From: Mesobacillus selenatarsenatis SF-1
GTDB taxonomy: Bacteria > Bacillota > Bacilli > Bacillales > Cytobacillaceae
DNA length: 64,000 nt
Assembly (NCBI RefSeq): GCF_000813125.1
Contig: NZ_BASE01000012.1
Location: 1-64,000, forward strand
Direction: 5' to 3'
The notes beneath the pieces were generated by a model that worked only from the letters and a program-made list of their open reading frames with translations, made no database searches and was not told where the DNA came from. This document shows positions 52,796-61,805 of the stretch, piece by piece (positions within the stretch are counted from its first letter, which is position 1; each line of letters starts with the position of its first letter). The translations under genes were made by a program, and so were the position numbers.

Positions 52796-53403
52796 TGAAC
52801 AGACCTTACTTTTACACTGCTGGAAATAAACAAGGAGGCATCCTGGTTCATAAAAATAGAAGTTCCTTGATAGAATGTCTTCATTTTAGTAGATTTAAAT
52901 CCAGCTTGTGTCAAACTTTTATTCAACTCTTCATGTGAAAAGCCGTTATGAACTTTCGGATGATTTATTTTATCGTTTTTATCAAAATCAATAATAATCA
53001 GCTTGCCACCGTCGTTTAAAATACTGAACATTTCTTGTAAAATTTTTCGAGTATCCGGTATATGAAGAAGGACCAGAGACATTAAGACGATGTCTGCCTT
53101 AAGCTCAGGAGTTTCTTGAGTGAAATCTGAATAAAGTACTTTTGCGTTGGTCATCCCTTTGTTAGAAATCTTTGTCTTAGCCACCTCCAACATCTGTTGT
53201 GATGAATCAACCAACAAGACGGAATCAACTAGGTCTGATAATTCTAAACTAACCAGACCTGTACCGCTCCCATAGTCCATTAAGGAACTTGATTTGCAAT
53301 TTTGTAATTCTTGTCTTACTTCCTCCACTATAACTTTAGCTAATTCAATTCTGTCTTCGGTATCGTATCTTTTGGCCATCTGTTCGAATACGTTATTTTC
53401 CAT
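52777..53403 (-). CDS. Class I SAM-dependent methyltransferase
   Basis: 208 residues from ATG at 53401-53403. Motif I LMDYGSGTGLVSLEL, beta-2 end VLLVDSSQQM, motif II/III VLMSLVLLHIPDTRK and LNDGGKLIIIDFDKND. The final residues VHKQQVL are read from the CER, and the stop codon lies in its hairpin stem, so the original C-terminus may have been replaced. Confidence 0.9.
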   Translation of the reverse strand: MENNVFEQMAKRYDTEDRIELAKVIVEEVRQELQNCKSSSLMDYGSGTGLVSLELSDLVDSVLLVDSSQQMLEVAKTKISNKGMTNAKVLYSDFTQETPELKADIVLMSLVLLHIPDTRKILQEMFSILNDGGKLIIIDFDKNDKINHPKVHNGFSHEELNKSLTQAGFKSTKMKTFYQGTSIFMNQDASLFISSSVKVRSVHKQQVL

Positions 53404-53510
53404 ATTCCACACACCTATGTAAAAAAATTTTACGTTACTTATTGGTCAGTATAGCAAATTTCAGTACCTATTGAAGGATTCTACCCTTTAACACCTCTCG
53501 TAAATATGCA

Positions 53511-53542
53511 AATGGCGTGGAAAGTCTAGTTTCCACGCCATT
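53511..53542 (-). terminator. Terminator of the siderophore operon
   Basis: AATGGCGTGGAAA, loop GTCTAG, TTTCCACGCCATT: a 13-bp perfect stem 33 bp past the last permease stop. Confidence 0.9.
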
Positions 53543-53574
53543 CTACTCCTGAGTTTTGCACAGGTCTCAACCAT

Positions 53575-54582
53575 CTATTTTTTTAAAAGTAAATACACAA
53601 AATACGGAGCACCAATTAATGCAGTCATGATTCCTGCCGGGATACCTTCTGGTTCAAGGAGATTGCGGCCGATGGTATCTGCGAACAATAACAGCCAGCC
53701 GCCGACCAACACTGCGATTGGCAGGAATAATTGATTTCTTGGACCAATCAGGGCTTTTGCAAGATGCGGAGCCATCAATCCGATGAAGGCAATCCCGCCT
53801 GTTACCGACACGGCCGAAGCAGCTAGTGCAACTGCTGTTAAAAGCAGGACGATCCTTTCTTTTTCAATCGATACTCCAACACCTATCGCGACTGGATCGC
53901 TTAAGCTCAGAAGGTTTAAGCGATTGGCTTTATAAAGCGTAAACGGAACCAGGATCAAAAGCCATGGCAGGAGTGCCAGTATAAACGGCCAGTCTGTTCC
54001 CCAGATGTTGCCGGCAAGCCAGCGGGCGATGAAATCGACTTTTTGCCTTTCTGCTGCTGAAATAATGACAATCATCGCACCTGACAGTGCCATCGAAAAA
54101 CCGATACCGACAAGAATCAGTCTCACAGGCTGAAGTCCGATTCCTTTTTTATAGGAAAACAAATAAATCAGGATCGCGGTTACCAGTGCACCACCGAACG
54201 CGACCAGTGGAAGCATGTACGCAAATGAAGCGGCATCAATTGGGAAGAAGAGAAAGAACACGGCAATTCCTAATCCGGCTCCAGAATTTATTCCAATGAT
54301 TCCCGGATCAGCCAAATCGTTTCTCGTTAACCCCTGCAAAATCGCTCCGGATAGTGCCAGCGCCATCCCAGCTAGAACTGTCACGATAATTCGCGGCATT
54401 CTGATTGAAAACAGAACAAACTCTTCTTTGAACGTACCATTTCCAAATATCGTCGGCAAGATCCGATTATACGATACGGAGGAATAGCCCAATCCCAAAC
54501 TGACTAAGATGGTTAAAATAATTAAAACTGACAAGGTCAACACAATATACCTTTGCTTCATGATTATGGACGGATGAATCAT
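53575..54582 (-). CDS. FecCD-type iron-siderophore ABC permease
   Basis: 335 residues with about nine or ten membrane helices; family motifs LSGAILQGLTRNDLADPGIIG and GGIAFIGLMAPHLAKAL. Overlaps the previous permease by four bases. Pairs with it as the translocation channel. Confidence 0.93.
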   Translation of the reverse strand: MIHPSIIMKQRYIVLTLSVLIILTILVSLGLGYSSVSYNRILPTIFGNGTFKEEFVLFSIRMPRIIVTVLAGMALALSGAILQGLTRNDLADPGIIGINSGAGLGIAVFFLFFPIDAASFAYMLPLVAFGGALVTAILIYLFSYKKGIGLQPVRLILVGIGFSMALSGAMIVIISAAERQKVDFIARWLAGNIWGTDWPFILALLPWLLILVPFTLYKANRLNLLSLSDPVAIGVGVSIEKERIVLLLTAVALAASAVSVTGGIAFIGLMAPHLAKALIGPRNQLFLPIAVLVGGWLLLFADTIGRNLLEPEGIPAGIMTALIGAPYFVYLLLKK

Positions 54583-55592
54583 GTGAAGCTCTTCCCTCCT
54601 TTGCGGACGATGAACAGGAAGAACGGCAGTCCAAGAATGGAAATAATCGCATAAATCGGTGTTTCATAAGGAGCGTTGATCGTTCGTCCAAGAGTATCTG
54701 CGATCAGCATGAACGACGCTCCGATTATAGCTGACATCGGCAAAACGAATCGATAATCTGTGCCAACAATCATTCTGACAATATGCGGGACCATCAGTCC
54801 GATAAAGGCCATGTTGCCAACTAGCGCTACCGAAGAACCTGCCAATAAAACAATAACGATAAATAATACCAATTTAATCAGGCTTGTCTTCTGGCCAAGT
54901 CCTACTGCTACTTCTTCACTCAAGCTCAAAATCGTCAGTTGCCTTGCTAGGTAAAAAGCAATCAGCATTCCAACCAGGATGAACGGAACGATGATTTTCA
55001 GCTGGGTCCATGATGTACCCATCAGGCCCCCGGCTGTCCACATCGAGACATCTTTAGAAATTTTAAAATACAAACCGATTCCCTCTGCCACCGCGAACAA
55101 AAAGGCGGAGACCGCGGCTCCGGCCAGGACAATTCGCAATGGGGAGAATCCGCCCTTCTTCAAGGCACCAATCCCAAAGACGAGGATGACACCGACAGCT
55201 GCCCCGATAAAACATGCAAATGTAATGGCGAGGTAACCGGCCGAAGGACTGAGCGCCATAATCAGTGCCAATGCAGCATTTGCTCCAGCCGTCAAACCAA
55301 GCAAGCCCGGGTCAGCGAGCGGGTTTCTAGTCAAGCCCTGCATAATCGCACCAGCAACAGAAAGGGCAGCACCTACGAAAATTGCTGCAACCTCCCTTGG
55401 GAGTCTGATTTCCCTGATCATGGTTATTGTATCTGTTTTAACGGTTGAAGTAATCGCAAGCCAAATCTCCTTGACAGTCGTATCTGCTGCTCCAAAGACC
55501 ATTGCTGTCATGAAGCTTGCGGCAAGAATGAGGATCGCGGCAACAAATCTGGCAAGCATGGAGAGCGAGCTGTTTTGGTTCAACATATGCAT
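54579..55592 (-). CDS. FecCD-type iron-siderophore ABC permease
   Basis: 337 residues; family motifs VAGAIMQGLTRNPLADPGLLG and GNMAFIGLMVPHIVRM. Forms the channel with the permease downstream. Confidence 0.93.
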   Translation of the reverse strand: MHMLNQNSSLSMLARFVAAILILAASFMTAMVFGAADTTVKEIWLAITSTVKTDTITMIREIRLPREVAAIFVGAALSVAGAIMQGLTRNPLADPGLLGLTAGANAALALIMALSPSAGYLAITFACFIGAAVGVILVFGIGALKKGGFSPLRIVLAGAAVSAFLFAVAEGIGLYFKISKDVSMWTAGGLMGTSWTQLKIIVPFILVGMLIAFYLARQLTILSLSEEVAVGLGQKTSLIKLVLFIVIVLLAGSSVALVGNMAFIGLMVPHIVRMIVGTDYRFVLPMSAIIGASFMLIADTLGRTINAPYETPIYAIISILGLPFFLFIVRKGGKSFT

Positions 55593-55622
55593 CTCATCTT
55601 TCTGATAGTAATAAAAAGCGTA

Positions 55623-55721
55623 AGCGCCTTGTTCAGCCCCGACAAGCGCTGGAGGGCTGACCGGTGAAGTCGCTCTTTGACTTCATTGGGCGGACCGAAG
55701 CGGCTCGAGGGGCTAGGCGCT
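55623..55721. repeat. GC-rich folded intergenic repeat
   Basis: Outer arms AGCGCCT (55623-55629) and AGGCGCT (55715-55721); next AGCCCC (55635-55640) with GGGGCT (55709-55714); inner GAAGTC (55666-55671) with GACTTC (55679-55684). About two thirds GC in an AT-rich region. From memory it resembles structured Bacillus intergenic repeats. It sits inside the siderophore operon between binding-protein terminator and permease. Confidence 0.7.
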
Positions 55722-55784
55722 GGAGCTGGATTGAGCAACCCCATATTGTTATCCCCTTCTGAATTAATCTATCATCTCATATCC

Positions 55785-55819
55785 AGCAAGAAGAGGAATT
55801 CCTAAGAATTCCTCCTGCT
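55785..55819 (-). terminator. Hairpin after the binding-protein gene
   Basis: AGAGGAATTC, loop CTAA, GAATTCCTC in an AGCA...TGCT context, just past the stop at 55825. Likely partial terminator. Confidence 0.7.
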
Positions 55820-55824
55820 AATTA

Positions 55825-56745
55825 TTATTGTTCCAAAAATGATTTTTTAAAGAATTCCAGCTGATATTCAAGTGTTAGAGGATCATTGAAATAGAATTCC
55901 TTCGCATTCACTTCGAATACACGGTTATTCTTTACGGCAGGAATATTTTTATAAGTCTCGGTTTGCTGGAACGATGTATCTCCCTCTGCATTCTTGCTGA
56001 AGATCACATAATCACCAGCGTATTCAGACAGTACTTCAGGTGAAATTGCATAATACCCAGGTTCTAAAGCTGCTTCTTTCACTTTTTCAGGCATATTCAA
56101 GCCCATTTCCTGATAAAGGATTTCTGTGCCTCTAGCCCAGTTGTCGCCAAAAACATACAGTTCCTTGTCGAAGTTTTCAATAACAGAAACGGTAGCGTCT
56201 GCACCAATTTTCTCCTTGATTTCTTCGCCAGTCGCTTTGGAGTCTGCCTTGAAATTATTGATCCACTCTTGAGCTTCTTTTTCCTTATTCAAGACCTTGC
56301 CGATTTCCAAGTGCTGCTCAAGGTATCCAAGCTTTCCGTAAGTAAATGTTACAGTAGGCGCAATTTCCTTCAGCTTATCGACATTTTTGATATTAGATAG
56401 ACCAATGATCAGGTCTGGATTTAATTCAATAATTTTCTCCAGATTTTCATCTGTCACTTCTTCGACATCTTGCAATTTCTCAAAACGCGGATTCATTTTT
56501 GACCATGCGTCAACACCGACCATGTTCACATCGAGAGCCATCACATTTCCGGCAAAAGAGGAAAGGACAATGACTCTTTCTGGATTTGCAGGTACTTCTA
56601 CAGCACCATTTTCAGATTGATAGGTGACCGTTTTTGGTGTCTCTTCCTTCTTTTCGTCGCTTGATTTTTCTGTTGTGTCTCCACTGCCGCATGCACTAAG
56701 CACGAGCACCAGCATAAGCAGGAATGGCATAAGTATTTTCTTCAT
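55825..56745 (-). CDS. Iron-siderophore binding lipoprotein
   Basis: 306 residues: lipobox LVLSAC (Cys 19), acidic linker, then a Fe/B12-type periplasmic-binding domain (PERVIVLSSFAGNVMALDVNMVG ... LNPDLIIG). Delivers Fe-siderophore to the FecCD pair. Its first 50 bases overlap the ATPase gene; AAGGAG lies seven to nine bases before the ATG. Confidence 0.92.
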   Translation of the reverse strand: MKKILMPFLLMLVLVLSACGSGDTTEKSSDEKKEETPKTVTYQSENGAVEVPANPERVIVLSSFAGNVMALDVNMVGVDAWSKMNPRFEKLQDVEEVTDENLEKIIELNPDLIIGLSNIKNVDKLKEIAPTVTFTYGKLGYLEQHLEIGKVLNKEKEAQEWINNFKADSKATGEEIKEKIGADATVSVIENFDKELYVFGDNWARGTEILYQEMGLNMPEKVKEAALEPGYYAISPEVLSEYAGDYVIFSKNAEGDTSFQQTETYKNIPAVKNNRVFEVNAKEFYFNDPLTLEYQLEFFKKSFLEQ

Positions 56746-57541
56746 TTTCTTCTTCTCCTTTTAGTAAGTTGTACGTGATGCAAATCGGTTTATTTGTACG
56801 TGGATCTCTCCCGATTTCAGCGTCAATTTGGAAAACTTTCCTGAGAACATGCTTGTTGATGACTTCTTCACTTGTTCCTGTTTTGACAATCCTCCCCGCC
56901 TTTAGAGCGATAAGATGATCGGCAAACCTGGCTGCATGGTTCAGATCATGGAGCACCATGACAATCGTCCGGTCCTGCTCCCTGTTCAATTTTTGCAGCA
57001 GTTCAAGAATTTCAAGCTGATGCGCCATGTCCAGATAGGTCGTTGGTTCATCAAGGAATATCATTTCCGTTTCCTGCGCGAGAGCGAGTGCGATCCAGAC
57101 ACGCTGCCTCTGCCCGCCGGACAAGGAATCGACGGCCTCGTATTTATAACTTGCCGTTCCTGTCACTTCAAGAGCCCAATTTATGACCTCCATATCCTTT
57201 TTTGTCAGCCTCCCAAATCCCTTTTGATAAGGAAAGCGTCCATACGACACCAATTCCCCTACCGTCAGGCCGGCAGCACTTTCAGGTGTTTGTGGAAGAA
57301 TGGCCATCTTTCGTGCCAGGCTTTTCGTATCTTCATTAGAGATACTCGAACCATCCAGGTAAATCGAGCCAGACTGGTGGGGAATGATTCGTGACATCGA
57401 TTTTAACAAAGTCGATTTGCCGCAACCATTTGGGCCAATGATAATCGTGACTTGCTGATCGGGGATTTCTAAAGTAAGGTTATTCACGATTGTTTTTTCC
57501 CCGTATCCCACGTTCAATTGGTCTGTGTATAAGCGGACCAT
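56696..57541 (-). CDS. Iron-siderophore ABC transporter ATPase
   Basis: 281 residues. Walker A GPNGCGKSTLLK, signature LSGGQRQRV, Walker B MIFLDEPTTYLD, switch His in VLHDLNHAARF. FecE/FhuC type. First gene of the operon, downstream of a Fur box. It overlaps the binding-protein gene by 50 bases. Confidence 0.94.
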   Translation of the reverse strand: MVRLYTDQLNVGYGEKTIVNNLTLEIPDQQVTIIIGPNGCGKSTLLKSMSRIIPHQSGSIYLDGSSISNEDTKSLARKMAILPQTPESAAGLTVGELVSYGRFPYQKGFGRLTKKDMEVINWALEVTGTASYKYEAVDSLSGGQRQRVWIALALAQETEMIFLDEPTTYLDMAHQLEILELLQKLNREQDRTIVMVLHDLNHAARFADHLIALKAGRIVKTGTSEEVINKHVLRKVFQIDAEIGRDPRTNKPICITYNLLKGEEENEENTYAIPAYAGARA

Positions 57542-57573
57542 TCATCATTCCTCCAAAGTTTTTCAATTTCTCG

Positions 57574-57590
57574 TTGATAATGATTATCAA
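57574..57590. promoter_or_regulatory. Fur box
   Basis: TTGATAATGATTATCAA, a perfect 17-bp palindrome, in the divergent region 33 bp from the ATPase start and 127 bp from the reductase start. It fits iron control of both directions. Confidence 0.92.
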
Positions 57591-57716
57591 TGTCGTTTAC
57601 AATGAATACTATAAAGCTATTATTTATTTCAGTCAATGACAGATTTGTGAATTATCAATTTTTCCGTCAAATTTTTAAAAAATATCTAACTCAATACACT
57701 AATAGGAGTGTTTCCC

Positions 57717-58763
57717 ATGGAAAACATTGAAATCTTTGACCTTACCATTATCGGTGGCGGGCCTGCCGGACTTTATTCCGCGTTTTATGGAGGTTTACGT
57801 GAGATGAAAACGAAGATTATCGAGGCACAGCCTGACCTCGGAGGTAAGATCCATGTCTACCCTGAAAAGGTGATCTGGGATGTTGGCGGAATCGGCCCTA
57901 TCACCGGCGCAAACTTAATCAAGCAATTAAAGGAACAGGCGATGACCTTCAATCCAGAGGTTGTAGTGAATGAAAAAATCGAATCCATTAGCAAGGATCA
58001 GGATTTATTTTTACTAAAAGGTGCTTCAGGAGAAATTCACTATTCGAAGTCTGTCATCGTTGCGATTGGAAGCGGAATCTTAAAACCTCAGAAACTAAAT
58101 CTTGAGGGTGCGGAAAAATTCGAGGTCTCAAACCTCCACTATATGGTCAATTCTCTCAAATATTTTAAGGATCGGACGGTTGTTATCTCTGGAGGCGGCA
58201 ATTCGGCGATTGATTGGGCGAACGCGCTCGAACCTGTTGCAAAAAAGATCTATCTAGTCCACAGAAGAGATTGCTTCTCTGGCCATGAATCTCAAGTGAC
58301 CCAGTTGATGAACAGCTCTGTAGAATGTGTGTTTCATTCGAGCATTACTAATTTAATTGCGGACCAAAGCCGCTCATCTATCGGTTATGTTGAAATAACC
58401 AATCAGAATTCTGGTGAAGTCCATCGCCTTTCTGTTGATGATGTGCTCGTCAATCACGGTTTTGATCAGGACGCATCATTACTAAAAAATAGCGAAATGG
58501 AACCGAAGCTGATTGATGATTTTTACATTGATGGAACTGCAACAAGTGAAACCTCCGTGCCAGGCTTATTTGCAGCAGGAGATATTTTAAAGCACGAAGG
58601 AAAATTGAACTTGATTGCCGGGACATTCCAGGACGCAGCCAACGCAGTCAATAAAGCAAAACAGTTCATCGAGCCGGCAGCTTCCCAAGCGGCAATGGTA
58701 TCATCCCATAACAAAGTATTTTCAGAGAGAAACAAGGAAATGATTCTTGAGCTGATTAAGTGA
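57717..58763 (+). CDS. Ferredoxin-NADP reductase-like flavoprotein (YcgT/YumC type)
   Basis: 348 residues from ATG at 57717, eight bases after AGGAG. FAD motif IIGGGPAGLYSAFYGG, NADPH motif VVISGGGNSAIDWA, and FAGDI-like end GLFAAGDILKHEG. Thioredoxin-reductase-like but without the CxxC. B. subtilis YcgT is from memory a Fur-controlled relative. Likely supplies electrons for releasing iron from siderophores. Confidence 0.9.
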   Translation: MENIEIFDLTIIGGGPAGLYSAFYGGLREMKTKIIEAQPDLGGKIHVYPEKVIWDVGGIGPITGANLIKQLKEQAMTFNPEVVVNEKIESISKDQDLFLLKGASGEIHYSKSVIVAIGSGILKPQKLNLEGAEKFEVSNLHYMVNSLKYFKDRTVVISGGGNSAIDWANALEPVAKKIYLVHRRDCFSGHESQVTQLMNSSVECVFHSSITNLIADQSRSSIGYVEITNQNSGEVHRLSVDDVLVNHGFDQDASLLKNSEMEPKLIDDFYIDGTATSETSVPGLFAAGDILKHEGKLNLIAGTFQDAANAVNKAKQFIEPAASQAAMVSSHNKVFSERNKEMILELIK

Positions 58764-58784
58764 TTTTTTAAGGAGGGAAGTCTC

Positions 58785-59537
58785 TTGCGTGAAAAACAAA
58801 CTGAAAAATTGCTGACGGACTACCATCTGGAAACTTTTCTGGAGTGTCCGTACAAGTTTTACCATCGATTCGTGGTTGGCAAGAAGATCAGCGAGTATAG
58901 TTGGCGCGAGGCAGTACAAAATTCAGTTAATCTCATTGTCCATCAATACTATAGCCTTCCGACTAAGGCCAGGAGTAAGGTCACCGTCCTAAGATTGATT
59001 CAGCAGTACTGGGACCAGATCCCTCTTCATTTATTTCAGGATAAGGCTCATTACTACACAATTCTAGCAAAAACAACGGACCATCTGCTACAGTCTTTAA
59101 CGAGTAGGGAAATCAAGAGCTCCCCTCTCTTCCTGTATGAACAATTTCAAACTTCCTTAGATGAAATCAATGTTTCGATTAGATTTGAGGTAGGAAATTG
59201 GAGCGACCGTAGTTTCACCGTATCCAAATATCTGCTCGAAGCGGATGAATCGATGGTCCATCTTTATACATATTTAACCATTCTTTTCTCCAATCAGGCA
59301 TTCGGCATGCTTCCTGAGAAGGTAGAAGTAATCACCCTCCTTGATGGCAAGCATTCTCAATATTATCCAGATGAAAATGATGTCCAGCTTGCTAAAGCCT
59401 ACTTTAATGAACTTAAAGAAAATATTAGCAGGCCTAAAGAATACTTTAAGGACTGCAATGAATGTGTTTTTGAGCATGGTTGCAGTTTAAAAAATGACAT
59501 AAAAGTCGTTGAGAAGAAACCTGGTTACTTGCATTAG
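58785..59537 (+). CDS. PD-(D/E)XK-like protein with Cas4/AddB-type cysteines
   Basis: 250 residues from TTG at 58785 (GGAGG eight bases upstream), 21 bp after the reductase stop. The N-terminus HLETFLECPYKFYHRFV carries Cys 21, and the C-terminus DCNECVFEHGCSL carries Cys 224, 227, 233: the C-x(n)-C-x2-C-x5-C layout that holds a 4Fe-4S cluster in Cas4, AddB and related nucleases. The mid-region where the nuclease Asp...Glu-x-Lys would lie reads GNWSDRSFTVSKYLLEADE, with Val in place of the acid, so it may lack activity. Fe-S content would suit its iron-regulated position. Confidence 0.7.
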   Translation: MREKQTEKLLTDYHLETFLECPYKFYHRFVVGKKISEYSWREAVQNSVNLIVHQYYSLPTKARSKVTVLRLIQQYWDQIPLHLFQDKAHYYTILAKTTDHLLQSLTSREIKSSPLFLYEQFQTSLDEINVSIRFEVGNWSDRSFTVSKYLLEADESMVHLYTYLTILFSNQAFGMLPEKVEVITLLDGKHSQYYPDENDVQLAKAYFNELKENISRPKEYFKDCNECVFEHGCSLKNDIKVVEKKPGYLH

Positions 59538-59636
59538 GTAACTCTTTGTTCCGTCATTTTTACTTCCTATCTCTTTGAAGGACAGTCCTTTTAGGGGTAA
59601 AATGGGTATAAAGATAACGAGAATGAGGAGACTTCC

Positions 59637-60575
59637 ATGTCTAAGTTTAAAAAACAGCAACGTCAAGACCGCTGGGATCATAAATACGATTCCCTCGATT
59701 TGAAAAAGCTGCTGACAATCCTGAAGGAAAACCGGAGGAACATTCAGAGTAACCAGCAGCTCTATTATGATCCAGACCAGGATGAGCTGGATATTAAAGA
59801 CTATTACCGGGGTGCGCAGAAGCTGGATTTGTCAGGTCTGGCCCTCTTTTACAAATTCCATACAATCGTGTTCCAATCTCATAAAAATCAGCTGCCCTAC
59901 TTCCTGGCAAAGGATTTGTATTTGTACACCTGGGTCGATTTATATCCGGACGGTTCCGCAAAGAGTGTCTATTCCAGCCAGAAGAAGGATCCGGAGTCAT
60001 TGTTGATTGAGGATAACGAAACACTGAGGGAAAAATACGATGAGTTCAGACGGCGATCACGCAAGATTCAGGTGAATGGCTTTGATTCGATCAAGGATTT
60101 GAAGGTTTTTGAGGACCATTTCAAGATGAACACAGAACATATTGTGCCGCAGTCCTGGTTCGAGGGAGCCGAGCCGATGAAAGGCGATCTACACCACTTG
60201 TTTGTCTGTGAACCTGATTGCAACATCTCGCGCTCGAACTACGCATTTGCCGATTTTGATTTTTACAATCCGGAACGTGACGATGAACCAATTCAAAATA
60301 ACTGCGGAGTCACAACAGGCTTCGAGTTCGAACCTGAACACGGCAAAGGAGCCTCCGCTCGAGCCATGCTTTATTTTTTCCTGAGATATCCTAAAAGAGT
60401 AAAGAACGAATTCAAAAAGAAAGTAGATATCCCGCTGCTGGTCCGCTGGAACAAAGAATTCCCGCCCACCCTTTACGAACAGCATCGCAATCAAGCTATC
60501 TACTATATCCAGGGAAACCGGAACCCGTTCATCGATTTTCCGGAATTGGCAGAGAAGATTGAGTTTCCATGGTAA
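59637..60575 (+). CDS. Endonuclease I family protein
   Basis: 312 residues with GAGGAG upstream. The C-terminal half has the catalytic NTEHIVPQSWF (His general base) and HLFVCEPDCNISRSNY, FEFEPEHGKGASARAMLYFF blocks of the endonuclease I family. There is no signal peptide, unlike secreted members, so it is probably intracellular or its first 130 residues have another role. Confidence 0.88.
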   Translation: MSKFKKQQRQDRWDHKYDSLDLKKLLTILKENRRNIQSNQQLYYDPDQDELDIKDYYRGAQKLDLSGLALFYKFHTIVFQSHKNQLPYFLAKDLYLYTWVDLYPDGSAKSVYSSQKKDPESLLIEDNETLREKYDEFRRRSRKIQVNGFDSIKDLKVFEDHFKMNTEHIVPQSWFEGAEPMKGDLHHLFVCEPDCNISRSNYAFADFDFYNPERDDEPIQNNCGVTTGFEFEPEHGKGASARAMLYFFLRYPKRVKNEFKKKVDIPLLVRWNKEFPPTLYEQHRNQAIYYIQGNRNPFIDFPELAEKIEFPW

Positions 60576-60577
60576 AG

Positions 60578-60610
60578 GCTGAACCAGATTTTTGTTGGTT
60601 CAGCCTTTTA
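60578..60610 (+). terminator. Terminator of the endonuclease I gene
   Basis: GGCTGAACCA, loop, TGGTTCAGCC, then TTTTATTTG. Confidence 0.92.
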
Positions 60611-60755
60611 TTTGTTTACAGATTTTCTTTGCCCTATTGTACCCTGCATCTACATGGTCTCAATTGACATAAATAAAGAAAAAAATAAAGACTGTAATTT
60701 AGATAAATTTATAGATAAAGTGTTCCTTGTATGAATTCGAGAGGAGTGGTCTGCT

Positions 60756-61001
60756 ATGTTTTATAAGTTTAAAAAAGAGCAGCAGCAAGAAATGATATCT
60801 GATATCCAGAGGTTTTTTTCAGACGAAAGGGATGAAGAAATTTCGGAATTTGCAGCTGAAAGAGTCCTTGACTTCATTAAAGAATCACTAGGACCCCACT
60901 TTTATAACGCAGCTGTATTAGATGCCATCCAAGTTGTAAACCAACAATATTCTTCTATGGAAGAAGAAATGTTGACGTTGGAGCAGCCTATTAGAAAGTA
61001 G
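60756..61001 (+). CDS. DUF2164 family protein
   Basis: 81 residues; MISDIQRFFSDERDEEISEF and ALVLDFIKES-like block plus FYNAAVLDA match DUF2164 as I recall. GAGGAG nine bases before the ATG. Function unknown. Terminator at 61012-61038. Confidence 0.85.
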   Translation: MFYKFKKEQQQEMISDIQRFFSDERDEEISEFAAERVLDFIKESLGPHFYNAAVLDAIQVVNQQYSSMEEEMLTLEQPIRK

Positions 61002-61011
61002 TACATACATG

Positions 61012-61038
61012 AAACCCAGCCATTGTGAGCCGGGTTTT
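61012..61038 (+). terminator. Terminator of the DUF2164 gene
   Basis: AAACCC-A-GC, loop, GC-C-GGGTTT, followed by T-rich sequence. Confidence 0.75.
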
Positions 61039-61093
61039 CCTATCAAAATTGATATGTCTTTAAGTTTTAATTCCAGTTGTTTGGCAAGTACGA

Positions 61094-61633
61094 TTATTCA
61101 CCTTGATCAGCAAATGAATTAGCTATTTCAACAAATACATCAGTAGGAACTCGGTTTGATACTCTTTTATCAATGCTCAGAATATACTGCCAGCCATCCC
61201 TTTCAAAGACCAACAAGTTGAAACCTGAGACATCTGTATAAATGGCATCGTTTCCATTCTTTAATTTAAATACGTTCTTAGCCTTCAGTGGGATCTTATA
61301 TTTAGCAGGACGAACATTAATTTTATAATGGTGTTCAGCCGACATATCACTAATTAATTCGATTTCTAAAGAGTCATTTATCTCCCCTTCTAAATCATTG
61401 AACCTTCCAAAATGATGCGTAAAGTCAATAGGTGGCACTCTCAAAGGTAACTTTAAATCCTGATTGAAATGATGTTCAAATTCTTTCACTGACTCTTCAA
61501 CTGTTTTATAGCCTATTTCTGGGTAGATTTCTTCCAATGGCCTTGGCTTATCATTACTCGCATTCGCTGTTCCACTATGTATCCAAAATAATATGATACT
61601 TAATATAAACAAATGGAAAAACTTCTTATGCAT
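61094..61633 (-). CDS. Secreted protein, DUF4367-like
   Basis: 179 residues with a signal peptide (FFHLFILSIILFWIHSGTANA). The domain KYKIPLKAKNVFKLKNGND and YTDVSGFNLLVFERDG, WQYILSI ... VFVEIANSF looks like DUF4367. Function unknown. Confidence 0.65.
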   Translation of the reverse strand: MHKKFFHLFILSIILFWIHSGTANASNDKPRPLEEIYPEIGYKTVEESVKEFEHHFNQDLKLPLRVPPIDFTHHFGRFNDLEGEINDSLEIELISDMSAEHHYKINVRPAKYKIPLKAKNVFKLKNGNDAIYTDVSGFNLLVFERDGWQYILSIDKRVSNRVPTDVFVEIANSFADQGE

Positions 61634-61805
61634 CTACCTCACCCTAATTTATATTTGGGTTATTTTTCCCGATTAAACCGTATCTATCCCTGTCCAGCGC
61701 TGTTTATATAAAACTTTTACGCCCCTGCATATTTTCATACATTTATCACATTTACACCTTATTATTATTGAGAATTTAAATGACGAATGAATGGAGTCTA
61801 ACATC

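Noticed and set aside
1-53403. A true integron
   Set aside because: No tyrosine recombinase gene is present, copies lack GTTRRRY cores, and most genes have their own ribosome binding sites. The likeness is architectural only.
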